From contig JANFNE010000011.1 in assembly GCA_024867545.1 (NCBI GenBank), forward strand, positions 1,116,001 to 1,180,000: a DNA stretch of 64,000 nt. The letters are read 5' to 3'. The DNA comes from Phytopythium helicoides (lineage: Eukaryota > Oomycota > Peronosporomycetes > Pythiales > Pythiaceae). Made by a program: the position numbers and the translations under genes. Shown piece by piece: positions 12,707 to 23,504 of this stretch (position 1 is its first letter; each line of letters starts with the position of its first letter). The notes beneath the pieces were generated by a model. It made no database searches. It was not told the origin of the DNA and saw nothing but the letters and a program-made list of their open reading frames with translations.

Positions 12707-15700
12707 TTACCATTCATTCAGCATGTCGTTGTTACTTGCGCCAATGTCAATCGTCCAAACCGCACCAGGCTTGAGGAACTTGACGAGTGCACTGCGGTCC
12801 GATTTGCTAGACAGCACCTGGTTCCCAGGATACGATAGTATCCGAATCTGTGCAGGCGCCACATGCGCCACTTCCTCCGTGTCATACAAGAAGCGCGCAC
12901 ACTTCCACTTGACCTCATCAAGCCCACCACTGATCGAATCCATGTTGATCTCCATGGCTCGCACATCCTCTCCTGATTGACCCATGCGGCGCAAACTCAC
13001 AACACGTGTTTTGTGGTGGCGTGCGCTGGAGAAAGAAGAGAAGCGATCCTGGAACTTCTTCATGAGGCCGCTGTTGCTGCTACCAGAGCTGCTGCTAGCT
13101 GCTGAGCCACTCACAGCGCCCCCAAAGCTGCTCGTTCGGCTCTGTGCCATTGCCGATGCATTCCCAGAAGATAAATCAGCCTCACTGCTGCCGCTGTGCC
13201 TTCGCTTAGGAACATCGCCTTTATTGCCATCCGACGCTGACGAGTCTTCGTGCCCAAAAGAAAAGCGCGAGTGCTTGTGCACCGAAGCACCAGTTGGTGT
13301 CAGCACACCCAGCGAGCCTCCACCAACCGCAACAGTGCTTCGATCTTTGTCCCCACCGGTGCTGTTACTACCACTTGCCGATCCACTATTCCGAGAGAGA
13401 AGAAGCTGACGAGTCGTTGCCAGCAGCGAAGAGCCCTTGGCGTTTGCCTGCTGCTGAGCCATCTGTTCGGCGATCTTGGCTTTAGCAGAGAGTGCAGCCT
13501 GCTGCGCAATTCGCATCATAGCATCGCTAACCGATTTGTGGAAGAGCTCGTCTTGCAACTTCGCAAGAGCCTCACGCATTCCAGTTGCATCTCCCTCAGA
13601 TGCCACGGCCAAATACGCTTGGTGCTGCTCGGATCCATGAGGGAAAATGCCATTTTGCTGTGACGCCTCTTGGATCTTTTCCGTCAGGACGTACTTGATA
13701 TAGGTACCGTCTCGCAGCTTGTCTGACTCAATGCTACCTCTGTCCGCGCTATCGCCATTGGGGACCGAGTCGGATGTAGTGACATAGTCATCAATAGCCG
13801 CCTCAACAATCTTAGCAAGGGATCGAGCGCTATCCCCAGTCTCCACTGTGAGATTCGGAAATGTTTCGCTCGAGCTGTCAAACGACAAGCTCAGCTTCAC
13901 AGACAAAGACACGTCAGCAAACGCGGTGCTGAAAAATGCCTTCAGTTCATGGTCGTCTACGAAAGAAACAGTGATTGCCGGGTTTTCGGTCATCAACGAG
14001 CTCGAAAAGTCACCGAACGTGTCTTGGTTAGTCAAGCTAGGCTTTGATGTCGATGTGCTTTCGAAATCTCCAAAGTCATCGTTGCTGCTGGCAAACGTAG
14101 AACTTCCACCAAAATCGCCAAAGTCGTCATCAACACTAGCCGAAGCGTCAGTGCTTTGGCCAAAGTCGCCAAAGTCGTCGTCATCATCGTGGTCTACAGC
14201 AACAGAGCTTTGACCAAAACCGCCGAAGTCATCCACAGCTGAAGAACTTTGGCCAAAATCTCCAAATTCGTCGACAGGGGTCGAACTTTGATCGAAATCC
14301 CCAAAGTCGCTATCATTATCACCTGGAGCTGACGACTTCTGACCAAAATCTCCAAAGTCATCGGTGCCACCATTCGCAGGTGCAGAGTTTTGGGCAAAAT
14401 CGCCGAATTCACCCGTCGGTTCGGTAGAGTTTTGACTGAAATCGCCGAAACCAGCGTCAGATGAACTTCCTTCATCATTTCCGGCGGAAAATTCTGTGGT
14501 CTGCGCAAAGTCACCAAAGTCGTCGTCGGTCGCTTCCTTCACAATCACAGAAGCATCATTGCTATGTGGAAATTCACCAAACTCGGTGCTTGCATTCTCA
14601 TCGATTGGGCTTGCATTGCCACCAGGGATTAAGTCCTGTGGGGAGTCGCTGAAGGCACTAGTGGTACTTGCGTTGAATTCCAGCGACGCAGAGGCGAAAT
14701 TGTTGCTATCAACGATATTGTCCACAGCATCTTCACTAGTGCTCGCAAGGTGTGTGTTACTGCTGCCATCACGGAAGTCGTCGAAATCGCTTGAGCCCGA
14801 GCTACTCGGCAGATCATGACTCGTGACTGCGTCGTCAGCCTTTGATGGCGTAGGAAACGGGGACGCGGTGGAATTACCGAAGTCGTTAAACTCATCTTCG
14901 TTCACAACAGTGTTCGGAACAGTTTTGGCAGCCTCTGCTGCGATGGTAGACGTCGGTTCGAGCTCATCGTAGCCAAAAGATGGAGAAGCCTCACTTGAGG
15001 TTGTCAGAGAGTAACCAGTCTCGACGATGTTATTGTTTGACTCTGAGGAAGCAAAAGGATCAGCGATGGGAGATCCAATCAGTGTCGTTGATGGTTGCGC
15101 GAATGGATCGACCTGGCTGCTATAAGACACGCTTGAGTAAACAGACTGAGAGGTCTCGAAGGTTAAGTTTTCGCCAACAGAGCTCTCGTTCCCAGTCGCA
15201 GAAAACTCGATGGTGGATAGTGTCAATAACTCGTCATTACCGATTGGCTCTTGCGCATTTTCTCCATCAACTTTGCTGGTTCCAATAGTCAAATCCCCAG
15301 AAAGAAAGTCCGAAGAGGCAATCGACGGTGCTTCCTCAAGCGCTTTCTTGCTGATTGTAGCAGTGGCATCGCTCTCCTCATGACTCTGGTGTTCGACCTG
15401 CTCCGAGTTCTGAGGAAAGAAGTATAGGTCAGGCTTCAGCTCGGAAACTGTTGTTACACCTTCAAAACCGAGGGACTGTGGAGATGGTAATTCAAATGCA
15501 CTTGAAGACGACTGAGATGCACTATTCACCGGGTCTGGCACAGACAGCGCAGAAACATCATCAAACACGGAAGCTGGCACCGAGCCTTGGTGCCCGCTTG
15601 CTTGCGATGCACCTTGCTCGAAGTCACCGAATTCGTCGATTTCATCTTCCTCAGTTGAAGCTTGGGTAATCCCACCAAAAACATCACTGCCTCGTATGTT

Positions 15701-16696
15701 TGACTGGTCCGTCTCGAGAAACTGTGGGGACGAAAAGTCCACCGCACTTGCTGGCTGCGACGACGTACCGAGTAGGTCTATGAAGGCAGGAGGCGGAAGT
15801 GAGGTATCTTGTCCCTCCAAACCATCAAACGCACTCATATCGCTCCCTCTCGTGTTAAAAGACGCACGTGCAGACAATGCTTCGACATCGCGTTCTCCAA
15901 CAATGCTGGCCAAAGCAGGCACCGCGCTGTCGTTAGCCGCAACAAAGTCCGTCCAGTCATCATCTCCAGCGCCTAAGCCTGGTGTAGTTTCTGCAAACTC
16001 AGTCGTCGTGTGCTGAAACGAACTGTGAAGCGACGGCGGTGCCGACGCCGACACAGGAAGCGCTTCCGCGTCGGAAAGTCCCAAGAAGTCAAGCGCCGAA
16101 GCTCCTGTGGCCACGCTGAACGAGTTGGTCGTGCGCTGCTCCGTCGCTGGTGAAGCGACGTCGGTCGATAATGCCGTGAGCGAGAATGGGTCGTCTCCAA
16201 GTCTCGTCGCCGCGCTGCTGCTCGAGGCCGCGATGGAGCCGAAGACGTCCTCGAACGGCGCGGGGCTCGCACTCGTCGCCAGCGGCGAGAAGGACAGCAG
16301 GTCGCTCACCACCGGCTGCGCTGTTGAGCCCGCCGCCGCGAACGAAGCGCCAGGCGGCGGGAGCTGGAAGCTTGGCGCGCTCTGCAAGTCCGCACCGATC
16401 TCCCTGGGCTCGACAGGCGGCGGTGAGAAGCCCAACAGGTCACCGGGACCGCTGGAGGGCGCCGAGGCCGACCCACCGTGGGCCGCCGAGGCCGCGACGA
16501 TGTCGGCGAACGGGTCCGCGAGGCTGCGCGGCGACAGGCCGATCACCGCGACGGGCGAGAAGCTCAGCAGCGACGGCGATCCTGAGCCGGGCGCGACGGG
16601 CGGCTGGTCCACGGGCGCGCCGTAGACGTCTGCGTACGGGTCCGAGAGCCGCTCGGCGGCCGTGAAGGAGCCGAAGTCGTCGGCGGCGTCGCCCAT
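12707..16696 (-). CDS. Aftiphilin/synergin-like protein with about 16 acidic-FG(D/E)F motifs
   Basis: Single long exon from the ATG at 16696, 1,329 aa; the frame stays open further upstream (see the entry at 16697-17300). Residues 4-9 read DDFGSF, and a central region carries about 15 more motifs of the form [DE]FG[DE]F, most followed by GQSS-like spacers. Such DFGxF motifs are ligands of the gamma-adaptin ear/GGA GAE domain in aftiphilin, gamma-synergin and epsinR, so a role in clathrin-coated vesicle traffic at the trans-Golgi/endosome is inferred. The last 400 aa are different: a folded-looking helical segment, a serine-rich stretch, and a C-terminal domain ending KPGAVWTIDIGASNN. Much of the protein is Ser/Asp-rich and probably disordered. 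No close family assignment is possible by eye. Confidence 0.8.
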   Translation of the reverse strand: MGDAADDFGSFTAAERLSDPYADVYGAPVDQPPVAPGSGSPSLLSFSPVAVIGLSPRSLADPFADIVAASAAHGGSASAPSSGPGDLLGFSPPPVEPREIGADLQSAPSFQLPPPGASFAAAGSTAQPVVSDLLSFSPLATSASPAPFEDVFGSIAASSSSAATRLGDDPFSLTALSTDVASPATEQRTTNSFSVATGASALDFLGLSDAEALPVSASAPPSLHSSFQHTTTEFAETTPGLGAGDDDWTDFVAANDSAVPALASIVGERDVEALSARASFNTRGSDMSAFDGLEGQDTSLPPPAFIDLLGTSSQPASAVDFSSPQFLETDQSNIRGSDVFGGITQASTEEDEIDEFGDFEQGASQASGHQGSVPASVFDDVSALSVPDPVNSASQSSSSAFELPSPQSLGFEGVTTVSELKPDLYFFPQNSEQVEHQSHEESDATATISKKALEEAPSIASSDFLSGDLTIGTSKVDGENAQEPIGNDELLTLSTIEFSATGNESSVGENLTFETSQSVYSSVSYSSQVDPFAQPSTTLIGSPIADPFASSESNNNIVETGYSLTTSSEASPSFGYDELEPTSTIAAEAAKTVPNTVVNEDEFNDFGNSTASPFPTPSKADDAVTSHDLPSSSGSSDFDDFRDGSSNTHLASTSEDAVDNIVDSNNFASASLEFNASTTSAFSDSPQDLIPGGNASPIDENASTEFGEFPHSNDASVIVKEATDDDFGDFAQTTEFSAGNDEGSSSDAGFGDFSQNSTEPTGEFGDFAQNSAPANGGTDDFGDFGQKSSAPGDNDSDFGDFDQSSTPVDEFGDFGQSSSAVDDFGGFGQSSVAVDHDDDDDFGDFGQSTDASASVDDDFGDFGGSSTFASSNDDFGDFESTSTSKPSLTNQDTFGDFSSSLMTENPAITVSFVDDHELKAFFSTAFADVSLSVKLSLSFDSSSETFPNLTVETGDSARSLAKIVEAAIDDYVTTSDSVPNGDSADRGSIESDKLRDGTYIKYVLTEKIQEASQQNGIFPHGSEQHQAYLAVASEGDATGMREALAKLQDELFHKSVSDAMMRIAQQAALSAKAKIAEQMAQQQANAKGSSLLATTRQLLLSRNSGSASGSNSTGGDKDRSTVAVGGGSLGVLTPTGASVHKHSRFSFGHEDSSASDGNKGDVPKRRHSGSSEADLSSGNASAMAQSRTSSFGGAVSGSAASSSSGSSNSGLMKKFQDRFSSFSSARHHKTRVVSLRRMGQSGEDVRAMEINMDSISGGLDEVKWKCARFLYDTEEVAHVAPAQIRILSYPGNQVLSSKSDRSALVKFLKPGAVWTIDIGASNNDMLNEW

Positions 16697-17300
16697 GGCG
16701 GGGGAGGCGCGGCGCGGGTGTGCGTGGCAGGGAGGATTGATGCTGGCGTGGACCACGTGGGGAGGCGGATGCACCTGGTATTGGGGAGGGTGTGATCCGG
16801 AATATGTGGTTGATTTGGAAGGGGAGCTTGAAGCAGCCTTTTCAACAACGGCACCTGCGGCGATGGTGGCGGCTGGTGCTGCTACTGTTGCGGTTGGTGG
16901 TTGAAAGCCTCCATTGAGGGGGCGAGCTGCTGCTTCTTGAGCTGCATGTACATGATTTGGAGCGAGCGGCCACTACAAGGCAGTCCATGGAGACCGATCG
17001 ATTGATGGGTGACTTGAAGACCTGCGATGGATCAGCAATGAGGCGAACGTTCCGTATCAGCTCAGCCAGAGATCCATTCATTCGTCAGCAGTAGCCCTGC
17101 CATCGTTATCTCGTTTGGCACTTGGAGGAGCACTGACGAGTCGAGCGCACCAGCACGGCCAGTCGAGTTGAAAATACCTTTGACCAGAGAGCCATTCGGA
17201 AGCACGTGCTACAAGCGACCAAGTGTCATCTGGCAAGTAGAGAGCATGTGGCGGTGCATTGCGTCGCATCTTGCCATGCATGACGTGCCACGTGATTCAT
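16697..17300 (-). other. Possible spliced 5' coding region of the FGDF-motif gene
   Basis: The frame of the 12707-16696 gene has no stop back to 16972 (92 further codons, Pro/Ala/Ser-rich). A 49-nt GT-AG interval (16973-17021) would connect it in frame to a 20-codon ATG exon at 17081-17022. A second 61-nt interval with a CTGAC branch site would extend that frame further upstream, towards an ATG near 17300. Candidate peptides contain LPNGSLVKGIFN and LIRNVRLIADPSQ. The alternative is that the gene starts at 16696 and this is leader sequence or a separate small gene. I cannot decide between these. Confidence 0.35.
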
Positions 17301-17815
17301 GGCGACCAGCGCGGTTGAAGGCGCAGCGATCTCTCTGTCTTGATTCTAGTTTGGCATTTCTTTTGTAGAGGTTTTTTTCTATGCTATCTCTTTCAAATGA
17401 TGTGATTGATTATGAAGGCCATTCGTTTCTGATAGAGAGCGCGGTGCCTTTGACGCACGGCCCATCCCCCTGACCACATGACTCCTTTTCCACCAATCAG
17501 AGCACTCTGAAACTTCGCGTTGATTGGTCGTAAATTGCGCAACCTGGCTACCGCACTATTTCTATCTCCCTTGCATTAGCGCCCCAACGCCCTTGTCTCC
17601 AGGTGTTCACGCAATCATATCGTTTACAAATAGCTTTCATCTATACACCACGAAAGACCGTCAAGCGAGGGATTCAGCCGCGGTCAGACAGGCGCACCGT
17701 CAAGTGCAACTCAAAGTGTCATCGCCTCCTTGCTGCTGCCCCCTCGAAGCTTTTAGTCTCGGCCGCGCCATTCGCCAAGTCGCCGCGCGCCGCTCGCTCG
17801 TCTCGCTCCGTCGTC
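17301..17815. promoter_or_regulatory. Divergent intergenic region before the anoctamin gene
   Basis: About 500 bp. It contains a CCAAT box (CCAATCAGAG near 17495), a second TGATTGG near 17520 and T-rich tracts around 17370. The frame upstream of the anoctamin start is open to 17603 but reads as basic leader sequence; I favour the ATG at 17816. No other feature is seen. Confidence 0.35.
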
Positions 17816-20614
17816 ATGCCGCGCGCCGCCGCCGACTCGTACGAGATGTTCTCGTCGCCGGCCAACGCGCAGGCCGTGGCGCTCGAGTTCAGCGCCATGC
17901 GCGACGCCGCAGGCCCCGCCGGCGCGCAGGCGCGAAAGCTCACGGGCTACGCGAGCGACGAGAACGTGCTGTTCGACCACGACCTGGTCATGATCTTCCC
18001 GCGGCGCCAGGGCGGAGAGGAGAAGGACCCCGACAAGTTCACGCTCGACGCGTTCGTGCGCCTGCTCACGGGCAAGGACGAGCCGCGAAGCGCGGACCAG
18101 GGCAAGATCGTGCTCGACCCCTTCCAGCGCGTTCTACGCACGGCGCGCTGCTTCCTGGACGACATGGGCCGAGACCTCATCATGACCGACGGACACGAGC
18201 ACAGCGACAAGGCCGAGCAGCAGCGCCTCGAGACTGAGGAGCGCCTGCTAGAGGCCGAGTACGACAAGTTCGTCGGCTCCAGGGCTCCCACGACCGAGCT
18301 CGTCTTCTGCGAGCTCGTGGCCACCGCCATCGCGCGCCGCGTCCAGCTCGCTTGCGGTCTCACCACGCGCATGTTCCGCAGCTGCGACGACGACGAGATC
18401 ATCATGACCATCAAGGCCGACGACAACGACCTGCGCGTCGAGGCTGACCGCTCCAACTACCTGCTGCAGGTCAGCAACCGACCGTTCGACACGAATGTGC
18501 ACGCAGAAAAGATCAAGCTCGTACAGCGAGAGATCGGCCGCACGCAGTGGCAAAAGTCGGTCGACCACCTCCAGCGCACGCGCGGCTCTGCGGACGAGGA
18601 GAGTCATGTACCAGAAATGGACCCGCTGCTGGTCTCGCGCGGCGAGGAATACCACCCAGGTCTCCACTCTGCGCTCCAGATGTGGGGCCACACCGAGGCA
18701 ACCGACGGATTGTTCGTAGAAGACGACCGGTACCGATTGTTCAAACCCTCAGCTTGGAAGCGGTTCTGGATGGGCCTTTTCGCTCTTCCCTACGACCCGA
18801 TGACGTACTTTGCACCGTTTGCAGACTATCGCCACGAGCCAATGTACCAGCCGTACTATCGCCGCTACCCGATCAAGTGGGGTGACAAGAAGGAACAGAC
18901 GCTCTTCACCCAGAAGGACCGCATCCGACTGGCTGCAGGCATTGTTGATCGCCACATCAACACGGACGCGCTGAGAGAGGCAGACTATCTCGTTGGAGAC
19001 ATGTTCGCGCTCCATGACCGTGCTGCGCTTGCCGAGCTCCGAAAGACGTGGGCGATCAACTGGAAAATGACGGCGCAGCCGCTGCACAAGATTCGCTACT
19101 ACTTTGGCGAGAAGATCGCTATCTACTTTGCATGGCTCGAGTTCTACACCAAAATGCTCGTCCTGCCCGCCATCGCGGGTGCCATCACCTTTGGTTATCT
19201 CGAGGGCAAACGGATAGAGACTGGAGAGAACCAAGGCTACATTCTGATCGCCTTCGCTCTGTTTGTTGTGATTTGGTCCTCTCTCTTTTCGGAGACGTGG
19301 AAGCGCAAGAACGGCATCCTTGACGCTCTCTGGGGACTGCAAGGGTTTCATGCTACTTTTCGCTACCGCGCTCAATTTCGAGGTACCAAGAGCTTCAATC
19401 CGGTGACGGACGAAGAAGAGATGACTTTTGAGAGCAAATTTCGTCGTCGGCGCGCGCTTGGCGTCTCGATTGTCATCATCTTGCTAATGATTTGCATCGT
19501 GCTTGTGGCGCTCGTCGGTCTCTTCTTGCTCAAACACTGGATCAATAACGACGATCACTTGGCGGAGCGCAATATCGACCCACGGTACAAAAGCACGCTC
19601 ACCCTCTGCGTGACCGGCGCCAATGCCGTCCAGATTTTGATTCTCAATATGATCTACCGCGAGGTGGCCGAGAAGCTGACGGAGTGGGAGAACCACCGCA
19701 CGGACAGCGAGTTTGAGAATAACCTCGTCACGAAGGTGTTCCTGTTCCAGTTCTGCAACTCGTTCGCGTCGTTCTTTTACATCGCGTTTCTCAAGCGTGC
19801 TGCCGAAGGCACATGTTTGTATGACAATGACTGCATGCTCGAACTCCGCGACCAGCTGCTCGTGCTGTTCTTGGTCCGAATTGTCGTGGGCAACACGCTC
19901 GAGGTGGTGATCCCTGGACTCAAATACAAATATCAAATGTACCGTGAGCGCCACTCACTCGAGAACAAGGTCCAGCACAACTACATTGAGGACCAAGCCA
20001 AGTTGGTGCCGTACGAGAGCAAGGAGGCGTTTGAGGACTACAACGAGATGGTGATTCAGTACGGCTTCATCAATCTGTTCGTGGTCGCCTTCCCGCTTGC
20101 GCCGGCCTTAGCACTGCTCAACAACATCCTTGAGGTGCACGTCGATGCTGTCAAGGTTCGTACTGCTGTCTGTTAGTACTCATGACGGCAAACGTTGTGC
20201 TAACTACTTTTGTGTTTGTTGCAGCTCTGCTACGTGCACCGGCGTCCGTTCCCGCACCCTGCCAAGGACATTGGCGTGTGGTTCTACATCCTGCGCGTGA
20301 TGACGTACGTGGCACTGAGCACGAACTGCGCGCTCATCCTGTGGACGTCGGACTTGTTCGACGAGGGTGAGATGAGCAACACGACCAAGTGGCTCGTGTT
20401 CGTCGTCTCGTGCCAGGTGTGTCTCGTCATCGCCGTCTTCATCGAGCGTGTGATCCCCGACACGCCGCACCACCTCAAGATGCTCATGCGTCGCTACGAG
20501 TACATTGTGGACGTGGTGTTCAAGGGCATGAACGAGGGCGACGACTCGCACCTGAAGGAGACGGCCGAGCGCCTGGACCTGACCATCCACACCAACGAGC
20601 ACTGGGACAACTGA
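17816..20614 (+). CDS. Anoctamin (TMEM16) family membrane protein
   Basis: Exons 17816-20155 and 20225-20614 (69-nt intron) give 909 aa. A long cytosolic N-terminal part (about 1-400) is followed by the family signature IRYYFGEKIAIYFAWLEFYT and then about eight to ten hydrophobic segments. The conserved stretch YGFINLFVVAFPLAPALALLNN lies just before the intron, and LCYVHRRPFPHPAKDIGVW opens exon 2. Anoctamins are calcium-regulated chloride channels and/or phospholipid scramblases; which activity applies here cannot be told without alignment of the Ca-binding acidic residues. The ATG at 17816 has a good context (GTCATGCCG) and lies at the beginning of the GC-rich coding sequence. Confidence 0.92.
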
Positions 20615-20648
20615 ACAAAGTTGAAGCTGTAGACGTCTGAGCATATCG

Positions 20649-20661
20649 AAAAAAAAAAAAA
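20649..20661 (+). repeat. Poly-A tract in the anoctamin 3' region
   Basis: Thirteen A residues followed 14 bp later by a second run of eight. They lie just behind the anoctamin stop codon and are probably part of its 3' UTR/polyadenylation region. Confidence 0.5.
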
Positions 20662-20832
20662 GCGCACACTAGAAAAAAAATGTGATACCCATGCTGCGCT
20701 CCACAATCTTTTCTGGACCGCTCCAGCTGCCCAGAGAGAGCGAGTGATTCCGTCCATACTCAACTCCATACACTCGTTGAACGCTTCCGGCTAGAAAGTG
20801 CAGCGCTCGGCCGCCTGGAGGGGGGCGACGCC

Positions 20833-22785
20833 ATGGAGGCGCGGCGCGGCAGCAAGCGCGTGGAGCAGCGCGGACGCTTCACGATCACCGAGATCGTGCC
20901 AGGGTCCCCGCTGTCGTCGCCCGCGGCCGCGCTCGAGCGCCTGCAAGTCGCGGCGGCGGACGAGGAGCCGGCGCTGAGCGAGGACAAGAGTCCGCTGCGT
21001 CCTGAGGAGCTGGAGGCCGCGCCGGTGGCCGAGCCGGCGGCCGTGGAGGTACAGGCCGAGGCGGAGGCGCCGGTGGTCGCGGCGGTGGAGCAGCCCAACA
21101 ACGACGCGGCCGGCAGGAGGCCCGTGCCGCCCGAGTCGCCGACGATCGGCCCGCAGGTGAGGAGGGAGGAGCGCCGGCGGATACTGGGAGACTGGGGGTC
21201 GGGCTCTGACGGAGGGGGTGCAGGCGGACCCGGCGATGGAGCCGTCGTCGCCGGACGACTCGTCGCCAGAGCGCCAGACGCAGCACAGGCGCATGGCCGA
21301 CCGACGGTGGGAGTTGCCACGATGGAGGGCTGCACGGTGAGCGGGAGGGCTGACGATGGGTGGTTTCCGTCGGCAGCGTCCGGCGCAAGGGCCGGTTCAC
21401 GATCATCGAGCTCGCGTCCGACTCGCCCACGTCGCGCAAGGCGTCGGATGAGGTACCTGCCAGCATATCAACCAGCTCACTGTGTGCCTGTCGGTTCTGG
21501 ACCTCAACCGGATTACTGTGTCTCACTGCTGCAGTTCGACGTGGGCAGCTCGGTCTCGTCAGAGCGGCCGCTGCCCACTGCGGCGCGTTTCTCTCGGAGC
21601 TTCACCGCTGCGCCCACCGGATCCAAGAAGGTGTCTTCGGACAAACACCATCGCGGCGCGCGATCCATGAGTCGTCTCCGTGAGCCCCACAGCGGCCGGC
21701 GTTCTCGTCTTCGGAGCGAGAGCCCCGTGCGTGCCGCTAGCGTGAGCATGGGGTCTCGAATTGGCGGTGCAACAACGCGCAAGTCGATTGGGTCATTCCA
21801 GTCGACGGCGTACGGAACCCGAATCCCTCTGCTGGAGCGCGGGATGAGCTCGACGTCCACCATGGGATCATCGCAAATCCCTAACGACACGTCGATGCTC
21901 TCGGTTCTTCCGCAGCAAGAATCTTTGTCACAAAGCGTCCCGACCCCAGCCCAGTCCCCGACATCGGTTTCTGTGCCTGTAAGCCCTGCGCTGTCTCGCT
22001 CGAACTCTTTTTACGATGCCGATCCCGTGAAGCGCGTTGCACAGCAGCAGCAAGAACAACAGCAGCAGCAACAGCAGCAGCAGCAACAACAACAGTCTGC
22101 ACCTGGATTAAATGCTGAAGCAAAGCGCCATATGGCAGCGCTACAGAACTCAATTACCATTTCGGCCGCGCAGTTTCTCCAGCAGCAGCAAACGATCGCT
22201 TCGCTCATCCGCCAGCAGCATGATCTGAAGCAAATCATCGCGGTTCTCCACGAGCAACAGCAACAACTGATGACCATTCCCATGCAACTAAACGAACTCA
22301 AGCACGAGACAGCCCAGGGGTACGCGATGACCTGCGATGGCTTTATTCTGATGCAGGTCTGACATTATTTTCCTATGTTGCGGTTGTTGCGATCATAGCG
22401 ATGCGAGGGACGAGGAAACGGTACGCACCAACTGCGAGTAGCGGTATACCTACTGTGATAGTCCTAATCCCTTGTGTTGTCTCTTCCGTCACAGAGAGAG
22501 CTATATCTGCAGCTGGAAGCGGTATCACGTGCAAATGAGTCAATGCAAGCAATGCTAAACCAAGCCGAGCAGGATGCCAATCTGCGTGCGCTTGAGATCG
22601 AGTGCTTGTCAGAGGAGAATGACGAATTGCGCCGACGATGCGCGCAATTGGAGGGTCGCTACATCGCTGAACGCAAGCAAGCGTTTATTATGGAGGAAGA
22701 GCTGCAGCGTCTGCGCATGATGACACTCAACCACGAACTACAAGAGCGACTTACCGGGACTGGAGTCAGTGAGGGAGAGGCGTGA
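20833..22785 (+). CDS. Coiled-coil protein with paired RFTI motifs and a polyglutamine tract
   Basis: Five exons: 20833-21156, 21224-21336, 21377-21452, 21535-22356, 22495-22785; 1,626 nt, 541 aa. Two copies of the motif GRFTI[TI]E occur, one near residue 15 (RGRFTITEIVPGSP) and one around residue 150 (KGRFTIIELASDSP). R-F-x-[VI] peptides are docking sites for the CCT domain of SPAK/OSR1 kinases and occur in WNK kinases; docking here is an inference. A Ser/Arg-rich basic region, a glutamine tract (about residues 335-352) and two predicted coiled coils follow (after the tract and in exon 5, SLEENDELRRR-like heptads). No catalytic domain is present. The function is unknown; a scaffold or signalling adaptor is plausible. 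Confidence 0.85.
22042..22094 (+). repeat. CAG/CAA microsatellite encoding polyglutamine
   Basis: About 18 consecutive codons, nearly all CAG or CAA, in the exon 21535-22356. Mixed CAG/CAA usage usually stabilises such tracts; length polymorphism is likely. Confidence 0.9.
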
Positions 22786-22933
22786 AGCTGCTAGCAAGAG
22801 AGAAGTTGGTCACGGAGTGCACAATTTTGACTGACGTGGCTTGGCTGGCTCGTAAGGTAAAGAGCAGTGGTGTCCATAATGAAATACAGCGTCGAGATGA
22901 AGAATGACGCAGCGAGATGTGCAGAAAGCGAGT

Positions 22934-23323
22934 TTATTGTGTGCAGACTACAATGATGAGGACAATGGTAACGAGGAACGCAATGGAACACATGCTCGCA
23001 AACACGGGATGCCGGTGTCGTCGGTCCGTAACTTTGATGAGTTGGTCAGGCGGCTGGTCCGCTCCGTTGGTCGGGATGCGCGGGTCGATGGCACACGCGC
23101 CAAGCTTGTCCTGAACTCCCAAACAGTCCATCAGAAAATGTCGTTATCATCGTTTCGTGCAAGCAGCATATTGTACGTTGTTCAAGTCCCAGTAGTCTGG
23201 AAAGAGCGAGGTGTCAATGGCGGTCGGGTCCTCTCTGTTCGCATCCGAAGACGCGACGAGCGCCAAGCTGCACCCGCCAAGCACGAGCACGAGCGAGAGC
23301 ACGAGCACGCGTGGAGCTGGCAT
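22934..23323 (-). CDS. Small membrane protein with N-terminal hydrophobic/signal segment and C-terminal TM helix
   Basis: Exons 23323-23177 and 23110-22934 joined across a 66-nt GT-AG intron give 107 aa. The N-terminus (MPAPRVLVLSLVLVLGG) looks like a signal peptide or signal anchor. The middle is polar (FPDYWDLNNDKLGACAIDP across the junction), and the last 20 residues form a strongly hydrophobic helix ending at the stop (SIAFLVTIVLIIVVCTQ). Unspliced, each half is a separate open frame with stops at the junction. No family is recognised. An alternative in-frame ATG lies nine codons upstream (23350). It is divergent from the DDM1-like gene and convergent with the coiled-coil gene ending at 22785. 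Confidence 0.7.
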
Positions 23324-23504
23324 CCTCCGTTTCAGTCGCCGCTGGCCCAATTATACCGTCATCCGTTGCGTTTGACACGATACCGTGAGATGGCTACACC
23401 TGATTCCCTGTATTAGCCAATCACCGATCGCAACTCCTCCTTTTCATCCAATGGTAGTAGTTCGCGCCTCCCCGCCACCAAACGCCGCACCTCTTGGTCT
23501 CAGT

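Noticed and set aside
16842..17281. Separate gene for a replication factor A-type OB-fold protein upstream of the FGDF gene
   Set aside because: A few residues (LPNGSLVKGIFN, SVLLQ) recall the RPA1 N-terminus, but the following conserved blocks are absent and no continuous model could be built.
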